NCBI GenBank assembly: GCA_030528625.1
Contig: JAUMYN010000002.1
Span: forward strand, 1 to 64,000
DNA from: Candidatus Saccharimonadota bacterium
GTDB taxonomy: Bacteria > Patescibacteriota > Saccharimonadia > Saccharimonadales > Saccharimonadaceae
Length of the DNA stretch: 64,000 nt
Direction: 5' to 3'
Position 1 is the stretch's first letter; each line of letters begins with the position of its first letter. The notes beneath the pieces are model-generated. The model saw nothing but the letters and a program-made list of their open reading frames with translations. It was not told the origin of the DNA and made no database searches. The position numbers and the translations under genes were made by a program. Shown here one piece after another: positions 19,516 to 27,066 of the stretch.

Positions 19516-21033
19516 ATGGTTTGCAAGGTCGCTTCCGCAACACCGTGTGGCTTTCAAGGGCAGCTGATTGAAGTTGAGGGCGACATGTCCCGCGGCCTGC
19601 CTGGCGTCCAAATCGTCGGGCTAGGAAACAAGGCGATTGATGAGTCCCGTGACCGCGTCCGCAGCGCGATTAAAAACAGCTCTCTTGATTTTCCAAAGGG
19701 TAAGGTTGTGATAAATCTTGCGCCCGCTGAAATACCAAAAGACGGGGTGCAGTTTGACCTGCCCATTGCGCTGGTACTGCTCTGCCTGGCCGGCCAGCTG
19801 CCAAAAGTCGCACTTGAAGGAGCACTGTTTGCTGGCGAGCTGGCGCTCGACGGAACATTACGGCCCATCCGCTCAAGCATCATTATCGCTGAAACCGCCA
19901 AAGCACACGGCATATCCACCGTCTATGTGCCAGCCGCCAACGCCGATCAGGCGCTGCTTATTGACAGCATCACTGTCATCCCGGTCAAGACCCTCCAGCA
20001 GCTCTTTTTACATCTGCGCGGCGAGCAGCCTATTGCGCCAGCACAACAACAAGATCTACCGCTGTCAGCACCCAGCAGCGGCGTCTATCTTGACGACATC
20101 AGGGGTCAAGAACAGGCCAAGCGCGCCATCGCCATCGCGGTAGCTGGGCGGCATAACATTCTGCTATCTGGACCGCCTGGTTCTGGAAAGACCATGCTCG
20201 CGAGGGCGCTTAACACGCTACTGCCTCCTCTGAACGCCGACGAAATTATTGAGGTCACCAAGCTACATAGCCTCGGTGAAACCGAACCGCTCGCCAGTAT
20301 TATCACCAGCCGGCCGTTTCGAGCACCACACCACACCGCAAGTCGTACGTCGATAATCGGCGGCGGAGCCAAGGCCCAACCTGGCGAAATAAGCCTGGCG
20401 CATCACGGTACGCTATTCTTGGACGAACTGCTGGAATATCCCCGCACCGTCCTAGAGTCGCTGCGTCAGCCTATGGAAGATCATCATATTACCATCACCC
20501 GGGCGCATGGCCGCTACCGATATCCAGCACATTTTCTGCTGGTTGGCACCATGAATCCTTGCCCATGTGGTTACTACGGCGACCAAGAAAAGGCCTGCCA
20601 GTGCTCATCCAGCCAGCTCCTCAACTACCAAAAGCGGCTTTCCGGCCCCCTGCTTGACCGCATCGATCTGACGGTCACGGTCAGCCGAGTTCCCCATGAG
20701 GCGCTCCTTACTCACTCTACGTTGTCAAAAAAGCAACATATATCCTACCAACAAAAAATCACCCAGGCCATCTCGAGACAGCAACGACGTTTTAGTAATA
20801 GTAAAAAACACAACGGATCTCTATCAAGTAAAGATGTTGATATTTTTACACCACTCGATGCCACAGCGAAGCACTTCCTGCTCACCGCAGCCAAAAAGCT
20901 CGACCTAAGCGCTCGCAGCTATTTCAAAGTCATCAAAGTCGCCCGCACCATCGCCGACCTGGAAGATCAAGACGACATCACTGTTGCCCATTTGGCCGAG
21001 GCGCTGCAATACCGTCAAATTACCGCTGCCTAG
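19516..21033 (+). CDS. comM: YifB/ComM family Mg-chelatase-like AAA+ ATPase
   Basis: 505 aa. An N-terminal Lon-protease-like fold (GLPGVQIVGLGNKAIDESRDRVRSA) precedes an AAA+ domain with Walker A GPPGSGKT near residue 217, the family segment RPFRAPHHTAS, Walker B GTLFLDELLEY, and the C-x-C segment NPCPCGYYGD. ComM-type helicases promote branch migration during natural transformation, which fits the type IV pilus locus elsewhere in the window. GGAGG lies 5 bp before the ATG. It is divergent from tmRNA. Confidence 0.95.
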   Translation: MVCKVASATPCGFQGQLIEVEGDMSRGLPGVQIVGLGNKAIDESRDRVRSAIKNSSLDFPKGKVVINLAPAEIPKDGVQFDLPIALVLLCLAGQLPKVALEGALFAGELALDGTLRPIRSSIIIAETAKAHGISTVYVPAANADQALLIDSITVIPVKTLQQLFLHLRGEQPIAPAQQQDLPLSAPSSGVYLDDIRGQEQAKRAIAIAVAGRHNILLSGPPGSGKTMLARALNTLLPPLNADEIIEVTKLHSLGETEPLASIITSRPFRAPHHTASRTSIIGGGAKAQPGEISLAHHGTLFLDELLEYPRTVLESLRQPMEDHHITITRAHGRYRYPAHFLLVGTMNPCPCGYYGDQEKACQCSSSQLLNYQKRLSGPLLDRIDLTVTVSRVPHEALLTHSTLSKKQHISYQQKITQAISRQQRRFSNSKKHNGSLSSKDVDIFTPLDATAKHFLLTAAKKLDLSARSYFKVIKVARTIADLEDQDDITVAHLAEALQYRQITAA

Positions 21034-21036
21034 CTC

Positions 21037-21065
21037 TTGAACTCCTCTACCACCTCTGATATAAT
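21037..21065 (+). promoter_or_regulatory. infC operon promoter
   Basis: -35 TTGAAC (21037-21042), 17-bp spacer, -10 TATAAT (21060-21065). It begins 4 bp past the comM stop and gives a leader of about 40 nt. Confidence 0.85.
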
Positions 21066-21112
21066 GGCTTGGTAAATATTAACGATTCGCTTCAACGAAA
21101 AGGAGATTAGCG

Positions 21113-21619
21113 ATTAACAAATCAATCCGTATCAACGGTGCGATTCGCGCCCGCGAGCTACGCGTTATCGGTACTGATGGCGAGCAACTGGGTGTGATGT
21201 CGCTCCGTGAGGCTCTGCAAGCAGCAGAGGAGGCGGGACTGGATCTGGTAGAGATTTCACCAGACGCCACCCCTCCGGTAGCAAAAATCATCGACTGGGG
21301 TAAGTATCAATACCAGAAGATGAAGGATCAACAGCGCAGCCGTCGTGCCGCCAAAGCCAGCGATCTGAAGCAAATGCGCTTCGGTCTCAAAATCGGCGCC
21401 GGTGACCTTGAGGTTAAATTGCGTAAAATCCGCGGCTTCCTGTCAGATGGGCACAAGGTTCGCATCCAGGTGGTGTACCGCGGTCGCGAGATGGCCCACA
21501 AGGAAATCGGCTACGAATTGATTGATAAAATCACTGGTCTACTGGAAGAAGAAGCGATCATTGAACAAAAGCCTCAGATGGCTGGTCGCAATCTGAGCAT
21601 TGTCATAAGGAGTAAGTAA
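21113..21619 (+). CDS. infC: Translation initiation factor IF-3 with AUU start
   Basis: 168 aa if read from ATT at 21113 (INKSIRINGAIRARELRVI), which matches the conserved IF-3 N-terminus. AGGAG ends 7 bp upstream. The first in-frame ATG (21194) would remove 27 conserved residues. AUU is the classic infC start codon: IF-3 itself discriminates against it and so limits its own synthesis. The protein has the N-domain (YQKMKDQQRSRRAAKA linker) and the C-domain that binds 16S. The stop overlaps the rpmI start (TAATG). It heads the infC-rpmI-rplT operon. Confidence 0.95.
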   Translation: MNKSIRINGAIRARELRVIGTDGEQLGVMSLREALQAAEEAGLDLVEISPDATPPVAKIIDWGKYQYQKMKDQQRSRRAAKASDLKQMRFGLKIGAGDLEVKLRKIRGFLSDGHKVRIQVVYRGREMAHKEIGYELIDKITGLLEEEAIIEQKPQMAGRNLSIVIRSK

Positions 21620-21813
21620 TGCCAAAACTCAAGACCCATAAGGGCACTGCTAAGCGCATTAAGCTAACCAGTACCGGCAAACTGACCCGCCAACGCGCAT
21701 TCGGCGGGCACTTCTTGGCGAAGAAATCCAAGAGTCGCAAGCGCGCTATCAACCAAACAGCAACCGTAACCGGCTCAATGGCAAAGAATGCCAAGCGAGC
21801 GATGGGGGTATAG
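21619..21813 (+). CDS. rpmI: 50S ribosomal protein L35
   Basis: 64 aa, very basic. It shows the family pattern [27 protein letters not shown]...[12 protein letters not shown]. The start overlaps the infC stop by one base and GGAG lies just upstream. Second gene of the conserved infC-rpmI-rplT operon. Confidence 0.97.
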   Translation: MPKLKTHKGTAKRIKLTSTGKLTRQRAFGGHFLAKKSKSRKRAINQTATVTGSMAKNAKRAMGV

Positions 21814-21815
21814 TC

Positions 21816-22160
21816 ATGCGAGTCAAACGAGGAGTTCCCGCACGCGCCAAGCATAAGAAAATCCTTAAAGCCGCCAAGGGCATGCAGCACAACCGCACCC
21901 GTAGTTTTCGTCTAGCAAAACAGGGGGTAATTCGCGCCTTGCAGTACGCCTACCGCGACCGCCGCAATAAGAAGCGCGACCTGCGCGCACTATGGATTAC
22001 CCGCATCAATGCTGCTGCTCGCCAGGAAGGCACTACCTATGGCCGCCTGATTGCTGGCATGAAAGCGCATAACATCGAGGTCAATCGTAAAATGCTAGCC
22101 GATATCGCCGTGAGCGATCCGGCTGCCTTCAGGGCAATCGTTGAGGCTGCAACCAAGTAG
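21816..22160 (+). CDS. rplT: 50S ribosomal protein L20
   Basis: 114 aa. It begins [23 protein letters not shown], followed by the long basic helix typical of L20 and a globular C-terminal domain. L20 is needed early in 50S assembly and in many bacteria represses this operon by binding its mRNA; no obvious L20 operator was identified here. It ends just before a shared terminator. Confidence 0.97.
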   Translation: MRVKRGVPARAKHKKILKAAKGMQHNRTRSFRLAKQGVIRALQYAYRDRRNKKRDLRALWITRINAAARQEGTTYGRLIAGMKAHNIEVNRKMLADIAVSDPAAFRAIVEAATK

Positions 22161-22177
22161 CCAAGTCCTCGTATCGT

Positions 22178-22208
22178 AAAAATCTCCCGCTCTATTCGGG
22201 AGATTTTT
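22178..22208. terminator. Shared bidirectional terminator of rplT and rnpB
   Basis: AAAAATCTCCCG/CGGGAGATTTTT, a 12-bp perfect arm pair with a 7-nt loop and T-runs on both strands. It ends the infC operon on plus and RNase P RNA on minus. Confidence 0.9.
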
Positions 22209-22211
22209 ATT

Positions 22212-22550
22212 GGCAGCCCACCGATAAGCCGGGTTCTGTCGTGGACGATCATCTATCTAGTTCGCCTGTTGCCAAGCGAATCAAGCGGTTATCGACCTGC
22301 GAGCGGACCACTCTAATGCAGATCTCCTTGCAGTCAACAGGGTTTACCTCCTCGCCATGTCACCATGACCAGCTGTAAGCTCTTACCTTACTCGTTTCAC
22401 CTTTTCCCGCGCGCCGTAACGCATGGGTAGTTTCGTTTCTGTGGCACTTTCCCTAGGGTTACCCCCGGTCGCCGTTAGCGACTGTCGGTGTCCTTCACTG
22501 CCCGGACTTTCCTCTTGACCGATGCCAAGCGATCGCCTAGCGGGCTGCCG
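22212..22550 (-). ncRNA. rnpB: RNase P RNA, type A-like
   Basis: About 339 nt. The conserved cores are present: GAGGAAAGTCCGGGC (22501-22515) near the 5' end and ACAGAACCCGGCTTA (about 22224-22238) near the 3' end, with the outer stem CGGCAGCCC/GGGCTGCC closing the molecule. It is the catalytic subunit that matures tRNA 5' ends. The 5' end starts only 7 bp past the stop codon of the Nudix-RNase H gene, whose last bases supply its -10 box. Confidence 0.97.
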
Positions 22551-22556
22551 ATCCCT

Positions 22557-22562
22557 ATTATA
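22557..22562 (-). promoter_or_regulatory. -10 box of rnpB inside the upstream stop codon
   Basis: TATAAT on the minus strand. The TAA at 22558-22560 is also the stop codon of the Nudix-RNase H gene. The mature RNA begins 6-7 bp later, as expected for a transcription start. The -35 is weak. Confidence 0.7.
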
Positions 22563-23430
22563 CGATATCCGCACGCTTTTTGCTATCGTCAAGCACCTTA
22601 TTCACCATGCCGTCGGCCAGCCGATTCATTTCGCGCGGCACATGAACAAACTTCACCTTATCGAACTGGGGAATAAGCTCTCGAATCAACTCGTGCACCG
22701 GCCATAATTCGCGGTTCTTTATCTTGTATACACCGTTAAGCTGATGCACCACTAGCATACTGTCGACGCGCACCTCGATTGTCTGCCAGCCTCGCGCCAG
22801 AGCTGCCTCTAGCCCCAGCCTTACTCCCTGATATTCAGCCTGGTTATTTGTCGTAATGCCAAGGTATTCGCCTCCCTGATCCACCACTTCCGCCTGCTCA
22901 TTCACTAACACATAGCCGGCCGCCGATGGACCGGGGTTGCCTCGAGAGCCGCCATCAGTATACACCACCGGCATCGACACTCCCTGCGATACTGTCGATA
23001 CTACAGGCTGGGCATTGGACAGTCCCAGCGCCGAAAGTGTCAGTCCAGTGAGCTGCTCAAGCGGCAGTTTTCCAGGTTGGTACCAAACATACTTATCATA
23101 GTGACGCCCCAGATTGATTGCCCGCTTGGTGCGATCAAACACCGCATGATAGAGCACAATCGCATACTGGATGTCCCTGTCATCGGCGTCAGTATAGGTG
23201 AATACATTGCTAACAACAGCGTCTATTGCAGTTTCCCCTATCGCCTCGCCAAGGTGGCGACGAAGTGCGTCTTCTGGTTGCTCATCCGCAAGCAACCTTC
23301 CTCCAGGCAGTTCATAATACCCCAAAATACTCTCTCGGCCATCCGACCGGCGGAGAAGTAGAACTTTTCCCTTGTGTTCTAAAACAATTCGTACCGCAAT
23401 TCGTTGGATCATACCCGCTTCTTGCACCAT
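22558..23430 (-). CDS. Nudix domain - RNase HI fusion protein
   Basis: 290 aa, two domains. Residues about 7-135 are Nudix-like, but the Nudix box is degenerate: at 44-66 the pattern GX5EX7REUXEEXGU reads with His59 for the first Glu and Ala63 for one of the EE pair, so hydrolysis is doubtful. Residues about 153-285 are RNase HI-like with Asp159 (YTDGGSRGNPG), Glu199 (NNQAEY), Asp223 (VDSML) and Asp273 (RLADGM), so all four acidic catalytic residues are present. It should cut RNA in RNA-DNA hybrids. It lies between a candidate structured RNA and RNase P RNA. Alternative start: ATG at 23412. Confidence 0.85.
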   Translation of the reverse strand: MVQEAGMIQRIAVRIVLEHKGKVLLLRRSDGRESILGYYELPGGRLLADEQPEDALRRHLGEAIGETAIDAVVSNVFTYTDADDRDIQYAIVLYHAVFDRTKRAINLGRHYDKYVWYQPGKLPLEQLTGLTLSALGLSNAQPVVSTVSQGVSMPVVYTDGGSRGNPGPSAAGYVLVNEQAEVVDQGGEYLGITTNNQAEYQGVRLGLEAALARGWQTIEVRVDSMLVVHQLNGVYKIKNRELWPVHELIRELIPQFDKVKFVHVPREMNRLADGMVNKVLDDSKKRADIV

Positions 23431-23433
23431 AAA

Positions 23434-23575
23434 GCCCTGATCGCGAGCACGTGATATTCCCCGCTTTAGCGCAAGGTGGGTGCTCGCAACCGACTACCAC
23501 GATAGACCGATCATATAAAGCTCCCTATCACATGATGTTAGGAAAATCATGAGTGCCCGCGGACAGATCAGGGCT
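23434..23575 (-). ncRNA. Candidate structured RNA or riboswitch-like leader, about 142 nt
   Basis: The ends pair perfectly (AGCCCTGATC/GATCAGGGCT; 23566-23575/23434-23443). Moving inward, after a small bulge a second 9-bp helix (CGCGGGCAC/GTGCTCGCG) stacks on the 3' side, then TGATA/TATCA, a side hairpin CATGAT/ATCATG (23536-23541/23551-23556 by eye) and a terminal region with CCTTGC/GCGGGG. A TATAAT box ends 7 bp before its 5' base. Its 3' end lies 3 bp before the ATG of the Nudix-RNase H gene, and the only AGGG near that ATG is buried in the closing helix. It could be an independent RNA or a translational switch. I recognise no known class. Confidence 0.6.
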
Positions 23576-23582
23576 ACCTCTA

Positions 23583-23588
23583 ATTATA
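23583..23588 (-). promoter_or_regulatory. -10 box of the structured RNA inside the M50 stop codon
   Basis: TATAAT on the minus strand. TAA at 23584-23586 is the stop codon of the M50 gene. This repeats the GTA-TAA-T arrangement found before rnpB. Confidence 0.65.
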
Positions 23589-24234
23589 CACCAAATATCC
23601 AGAAAAAGGCAGTCATAATAGCATTGACACACATCAACATTACTTTGCCCAAAAACGATGAACCAAGCAGTACCAGCGCAAATACCAGTAGGATGCCATA
23701 CTGTTCGACCACTTCCATGCCGCGCCGCACACTATCTGGTGCCAGCGCGTAGAGAAAGCGTGAGCCATCCAGCGGTGGAATCGGCAGCATATTGAACACA
23801 AAGAAGCCTAAGTTAATCACCACCCCTGCTGCCAATACCTGCGGCAAAAAACCCAGCTGGGCGACTCCCTGGCTCGTGAATACGCCGCACCACACCCCAA
23901 TACCGAACACTGCAAAAGCAATGAGTAGGTTGGTCAGCGGGCCAGCGATCGCTACCATGGCCGCCCCCCACTCACCATAGCGAAGATTACGCGGATCAAG
24001 CGGTACAGGCTTGGCTCCACCGAAAATCGGGCCGCCCACCAACGCCAGCATGAGGGGCAGTAGGATCGTCATAAAGGGGTCGATATGTCGAATAGGGTTT
24101 AGACTAAGCCGACCCTCTTGCCGGGCAGTATCATCTCCAAGCGCATATCCGACAAAAGCATGCACCGCTTCGTGGAGTGTCATTGACACTAAAATAACAC
24201 TAATAACAATGGCAATATATGTCACGCTGACCAT
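23584..24234 (-). CDS. Site-2 protease family (M50) membrane metalloprotease
   Basis: About 216 aa. It has the zinc-binding HEAVH motif near residue 21 in the first membrane helix and the second metal motif NMLPIPPLDGSR near 150, with about six hydrophobic segments. S2P proteases cut membrane-embedded substrates such as anti-sigma factors. The ATG at 24243 overlaps the -10 box (TATAATGG), so the next in-frame ATG at 24234, 7 bp past the -10, is the likely start (MVSVTYIAIVIS). Confidence 0.93.
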   Translation of the reverse strand: MVSVTYIAIVISVILVSMTLHEAVHAFVGYALGDDTARQEGRLSLNPIRHIDPFMTILLPLMLALVGGPIFGGAKPVPLDPRNLRYGEWGAAMVAIAGPLTNLLIAFAVFGIGVWCGVFTSQGVAQLGFLPQVLAAGVVINLGFFVFNMLPIPPLDGSRFLYALAPDSVRRGMEVVEQYGILLVFALVLLGSSFLGKVMLMCVNAIMTAFFWIFGV

Positions 24235-24241
24235 GATTGCC

Positions 24242-24247
24242 ATTATA
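24242..24247 (-). promoter_or_regulatory. -10 box of the M50 gene (leaderless)
   Basis: TATAAT on the minus strand, 7 bp before ATG 24234. It also covers the upstream in-frame ATG, which therefore cannot be in the transcript. Confidence 0.6.
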
Positions 24248-24273
24248 ACCCACTCCTAACGACACCGTAAGTC

Positions 24274-24302
24274 TTGACTAATTATCAAAATGCCGCTACA
24301 AT
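24274..24302 (+). promoter_or_regulatory. rpmB promoter
   Basis: -35 TTGACT (24274-24279), 17-bp spacer, -10 TACAAT (24297-24302). It leaves a leader of about 36 nt with GAGAGG before the ATG. Confidence 0.85.
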
Positions 24303-24344
24303 AACAAGGATAGTTTATCATTAAAGTTCAAAGAGAGGTTGGAA

Positions 24345-24557
24345 ATGGCATCACGATGCGAACTAACCGGCAAGGGCAAGCAGTACGGCCACAACGTCAG
24401 CTTCTCCCTGCGCCGCACTAAACGTAAGTTCAAACCAAATCTACAAAAGAAGACTCTTGTCGTTGACGGACAGCGAATCAGCATGACGATCAGTACTCAG
24501 GCAATTCGCACCCTCAAGAAAAAAGGCCTGTTGCAGCAGCCAGCAAGCAGCAAGTAG
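24345..24557 (+). CDS. rpmB: 50S ribosomal protein L28
   Basis: 70 aa from ATG 24345 (MASRCELTGKGKQYGHNVSFSLRRTKRKFKPNLQ, given here in part), the usual L28 pattern. GAGAGG precedes the ATG; an in-frame ATG two codons earlier is less likely. It forms a single-gene unit with its own promoter and a downstream hairpin. Confidence 0.96.
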   Translation: MASRCELTGKGKQYGHNVSFSLRRTKRKFKPNLQKKTLVVDGQRISMTISTQAIRTLKKKGLLQQPASSK

Positions 24558-24581
24558 TTTGCACAAAACAGCTCTTGTTAT

Positions 24582-24608
24582 ATACCCCCGACTTGGATCG
24601 GGGGTTAT
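24582..24608 (+). terminator. rpmB terminator
   Basis: ACCCCCGA/TCGGGGGT, an 8-bp stem with a 6-nt loop, 27 bp past the rpmB stop. The following TATGCTTTCT is only moderately T-rich. Confidence 0.65.
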
Positions 24609-24637
24609 GCTTTCTATTCGCTCCTTATCCGTATCCG

Positions 24638-25267
24638 CTAACTACGCGCGATCTTTACCAGTGTCAGCTGCTCTGGTAGCGCAGAGCTATTCTTGAGCTT
24701 CCATTTCGTACCCGCTTCAAGCACGGTCGCACCCAGCTCGCCAACAAAGGTCTCTAGCGGCTCCTGCGCGGTTCCATAGGCGATCTCATCATCGGCATAA
24801 TGTACTGGTATCACCGCCTTGGGATCTATTTGACGCACTATGACTGCGGCTTCGGAAGCACTCAGAGTTCCGCCGCCACCCACTGGCAACACCACTACAT
24901 CAACCATCCCGATCGCCTCTAGCTGCTGCTCGGTTAGCTGCGGTGTTATATTCCCCAATACCGCCACACGAAGGTCTCCCGAGGTTAGTCGATATATTGT
25001 TGCATTTTTTACATCAACTTCTCCATATCGGCACGCGGCAGTACCCACCAGAGAAACATCTCCGATCTCGTACTCGCCCGGCCCCTGGAAACATACCTTT
25101 GGCAAAGCATTTTTTACAACAAACTTCTGCTCGGTGACTACCTCAACCGCCCCATCAACCAACACGGCCCCGGTAGTCTTTCCCGGTAGCACTGGATCAA
25201 ACACCACTTGTGTCGTTTTTGTTGTAATAACAACAGCATTAGCACCTTTATATTCAATGTCTAGCAT
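24638..25267 (-). CDS. MBL-fold protein (UlaG-like), likely lacking the HxHxDH motif
   Basis: 209 aa. The order of strands and motifs (FDPVLPGKTTGAVLVDGA, FQGPGEYEIGDVSLVGTAA, VDVVVLPVGGGGTLSASEAA, DPKAVIPVHYADDE) resembles metallo-beta-lactamase-fold proteins of the UlaG-like type. The canonical HxHxDH metal site is not visible, so a hydrolase activity is uncertain. The start overlaps the stop of the upstream wHTH gene (ATGCTAG). Confidence 0.8.
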   Translation of the reverse strand: MLDIEYKGANAVVITTKTTQVVFDPVLPGKTTGAVLVDGAVEVVTEQKFVVKNALPKVCFQGPGEYEIGDVSLVGTAACRYGEVDVKNATIYRLTSGDLRVAVLGNITPQLTEQQLEAIGMVDVVVLPVGGGGTLSASEAAVIVRQIDPKAVIPVHYADDEIAYGTAQEPLETFVGELGATVLEAGTKWKLKNSSALPEQLTLVKIARS

Positions 25268-25872
25268 ACACTTCCTTTCCCTGACTTTATAACATGCTCG
25301 GCATCAACCAAGACCCGACAAGCGCCCTGTATAATCTCGGCGACGAATTTATCACGAACACTCAACCGATAATAAAAATCATCATATGGCATCACGGCAT
25401 AGTTAATTTCACGCCCCTCGGCTTTTTCTATCTTTTTAATCACAGCTGCCACCTGTGCCGTGCTCAGCGACCCGACTAGTAGCAAATCAACTCCGCTCGC
25501 CGAACCCCGAACCAACTTACCGGCTGCTACCGCGATACGGAGACCTGGTACCCGGCGAAGCCACTCAACCCAATCGGGTGAGGATGCCGCGGAACCTTTT
25601 GACGGAGCTGTTGTTGCCTTATCAGCGAATATGCCCCGCAGCGGCTCATAATAATCGTACTGTCGATTGACCGTATAGTACAACTTGTTGTCGGCATTAT
25701 CGGACAGGATGATGCCGACATTCAGCATATTAGCCAGCTCTCGGCGCACCGAATTAATCTGCTCGTCTATCAGCCGGGTGATTTCGCGCACATAGAACGA
25801 CTTTTCTGGATTATTCAAAAAAAGGTGCAGTAACTTTACCCTCGTTTTTGAGCCAAATAGTGCGTCAATCAT
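25261..25872 (-). CDS. Winged-helix protein with nucleotidyltransferase-like domain
   Basis: About 203 aa from ATG 25872 (MIDALFGSKTRVKLLHLFLNN). Residues 1-75 form an ArsR/MarR-like winged helix (YVREITRLIDEQINSVRRELANM). Residues about 105-185 resemble a minimal nucleotidyltransferase fold (GSASGVDLLLVGSLS, INYAVMPYDDFYYRL). Possibly a transcription regulator, or a toxin-antitoxin-type nucleotidyltransferase; the usual GSxxxGxxxxxSDxD signature is altered. The frame continues upstream to 25941, but a -10 box at 25880-25885 supports the inner start. It overlaps the MBL-fold gene. Confidence 0.78.
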   Translation of the reverse strand: MIDALFGSKTRVKLLHLFLNNPEKSFYVREITRLIDEQINSVRRELANMLNVGIILSDNADNKLYYTVNRQYDYYEPLRGIFADKATTAPSKGSAASSPDWVEWLRRVPGLRIAVAAGKLVRGSASGVDLLLVGSLSTAQVAAVIKKIEKAEGREINYAVMPYDDFYYRLSVRDKFVAEIIQGACRVLVDAEHVIKSGKGSVC

Positions 25873-25879
25873 AGTAAAA

Positions 25880-25885
25880 ATTGTA
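25880..25885 (-). promoter_or_regulatory. -10 box of the winged-helix gene (leaderless)
   Basis: TACAAT on the minus strand, 7 bp before ATG 25872, in the 25-bp gap after miaA. Confidence 0.5.
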
Positions 25886-25897
25886 TCACAGCTTTTA

Positions 25898-26770
25898 CTA
25901 TTCCGCCAGAAGACCGGACAAATAGTGTTCAGCGGACGCAAGATCAGCCCACATGATAAAGGGATTACGACGCAACCATGTCAGCTGTCGTTTTGCCAGT
26001 CGCCAATCGCTAATAATAAATTGTCGCACTAACTCATCGTCGTCAATTTCACCACGGAGATAATGTCGCACGAGCGGATAGATATTACCCGTCATCGCTT
26101 CACTCTCCCAACCATATATTTCGCCCAACATTGTTGCTTCTTTTACAACTCCACCGGAAAATAGTTGTTCAGCTCTGAGCTCGATCCGTGTTCGCAACAA
26201 CTCTTTTTTTGTTGCTATTCCTACAACAATAGTTTGTTTATCAGGGGTACTGTTTCTTGTGTTGTCGTGGTTACATCGCTCAATCGCCCGCATAAGATAC
26301 CGCTTATTCCTCCGATTTTCTGGTAAGTTAACGTTGTTTTTAACACAATAATCCTGCAGTTGTTCGACGCTCATCCGCGAAAGTCGCTGCCGCATAGACT
26401 CGTCCGCTTTGGTGCCAAATTGAAAGTCAAAAATCACCGCATCAATGTAAAGTCCTGTTCCCCCAACCAAAAAGGGCACTTTACCGTGTGCGCGAATCTC
26501 GGCAATTTTTTGTACGGCGTAATCTTTGAATTGAGCGACGGAAAACGACTGATCTGGCTCGACCAAATCTAGTCCCCAGTGCGGTACTCCGCGTCGCTCT
26601 TCAGTTGTCGGCTTAGCGGTGCCAATGTCCATGCCGCGGTAGACTGTCCGGCTATCGGCGCAAATAATTTCTCCGCTATAGCGTTTGGCGAGTTCAATGG
26701 CCAGCGATGTCTTACCGCTCGCAGTCGGCCCGGTAATGACGATAAGCGGTGCTACCATTGTGGTCGCCAT
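25898..26770 (-). CDS. miaA: tRNA dimethylallyltransferase MiaA
   Basis: 290 aa. MiaA adds an isopentenyl group to A37 of tRNAs that read UNN codons. P-loop GPTASGKT (14-21), the substrate signature ADSRTVYRGMDIGTAKP (38-54) and VGGTGLYIDAV are present. GAGGA lies 7 bp before the ATG. The start overlaps the end of the alkyltransferase-like gene. The codon use between 26130 and 26350 is notably AT-rich (many AAC/ACA codons) compared with neighbours. Confidence 0.96.
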   Translation of the reverse strand: MATTMVAPLIVITGPTASGKTSLAIELAKRYSGEIICADSRTVYRGMDIGTAKPTTEERRGVPHWGLDLVEPDQSFSVAQFKDYAVQKIAEIRAHGKVPFLVGGTGLYIDAVIFDFQFGTKADESMRQRLSRMSVEQLQDYCVKNNVNLPENRRNKRYLMRAIERCNHDNTRNSTPDKQTIVVGIATKKELLRTRIELRAEQLFSGGVVKEATMLGEIYGWESEAMTGNIYPLVRHYLRGEIDDDELVRQFIISDWRLAKRQLTWLRRNPFIMWADLASAEHYLSGLLAE

Positions 26771-27066
26771 CGCCGTTCCTCGAAATCAGCCACCCGCCAC
26801 TCATCATCACACTGGATACCGTCCTGCGCCAGAAGCTGTCGCTGCACCTCCTGGCCGCCAGGAAAACCGATCGCCAGTCTGCCGCGCGCATTCACTAGCC
26901 GATGCCACGGCAAATCGGTCGGACCACCATGGGCAATATTACCAACCTGACGCGCCGCATACGGATGCCCCGCCATGACCGCCAGATCGCCATAGGTCGT
27001 TACCTTATTCTCCGGCAGCGACGCCATGAGCGCATACACCCGATCGCGAAAACTACTGATTGGCAA
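26752..27066 (-). CDS. Alkyltransferase-like (ATL) DNA repair protein
   Basis: About 105 aa if started at TTG 27064-27066 (LPISSFRDRVYALMASLPENKVTTYGDLA); the frame is open to 27159 and an ATG lies at 27099, so the start is uncertain. It matches the DNA-binding domain of O6-alkylguanine methyltransferase, but the active-site PCHR reads PWHR. Trp for Cys defines ATL proteins, which bind alkylated guanine and hand it to nucleotide excision repair instead of removing the alkyl group. It overlaps the HAD gene upstream and miaA downstream. Confidence 0.88.
   Translation of the reverse strand: MPISSFRDRVYALMASLPENKVTTYGDLAVMAGHPYAARQVGNIAHGGPTDLPWHRLVNARGRLAIGFPGGQEVQRQLLAQDGIQCDDEWRVADFEERRWRPQW

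Noticed and set aside
23434-23575. SRP RNA, 5S rRNA or 6S RNA
   Set aside because: It lacks the SRP GGAAGCAGC core and the 5S CGAAC core, and its bulge pattern and length do not fit 6S as I know it.
26130-26350. Horizontal transfer of part of miaA because of AT-rich codons
   Set aside because: The frame, motifs and gene order are continuous; similar AT-rich patches occur in other genes here, such as thrS near 28480-28580.
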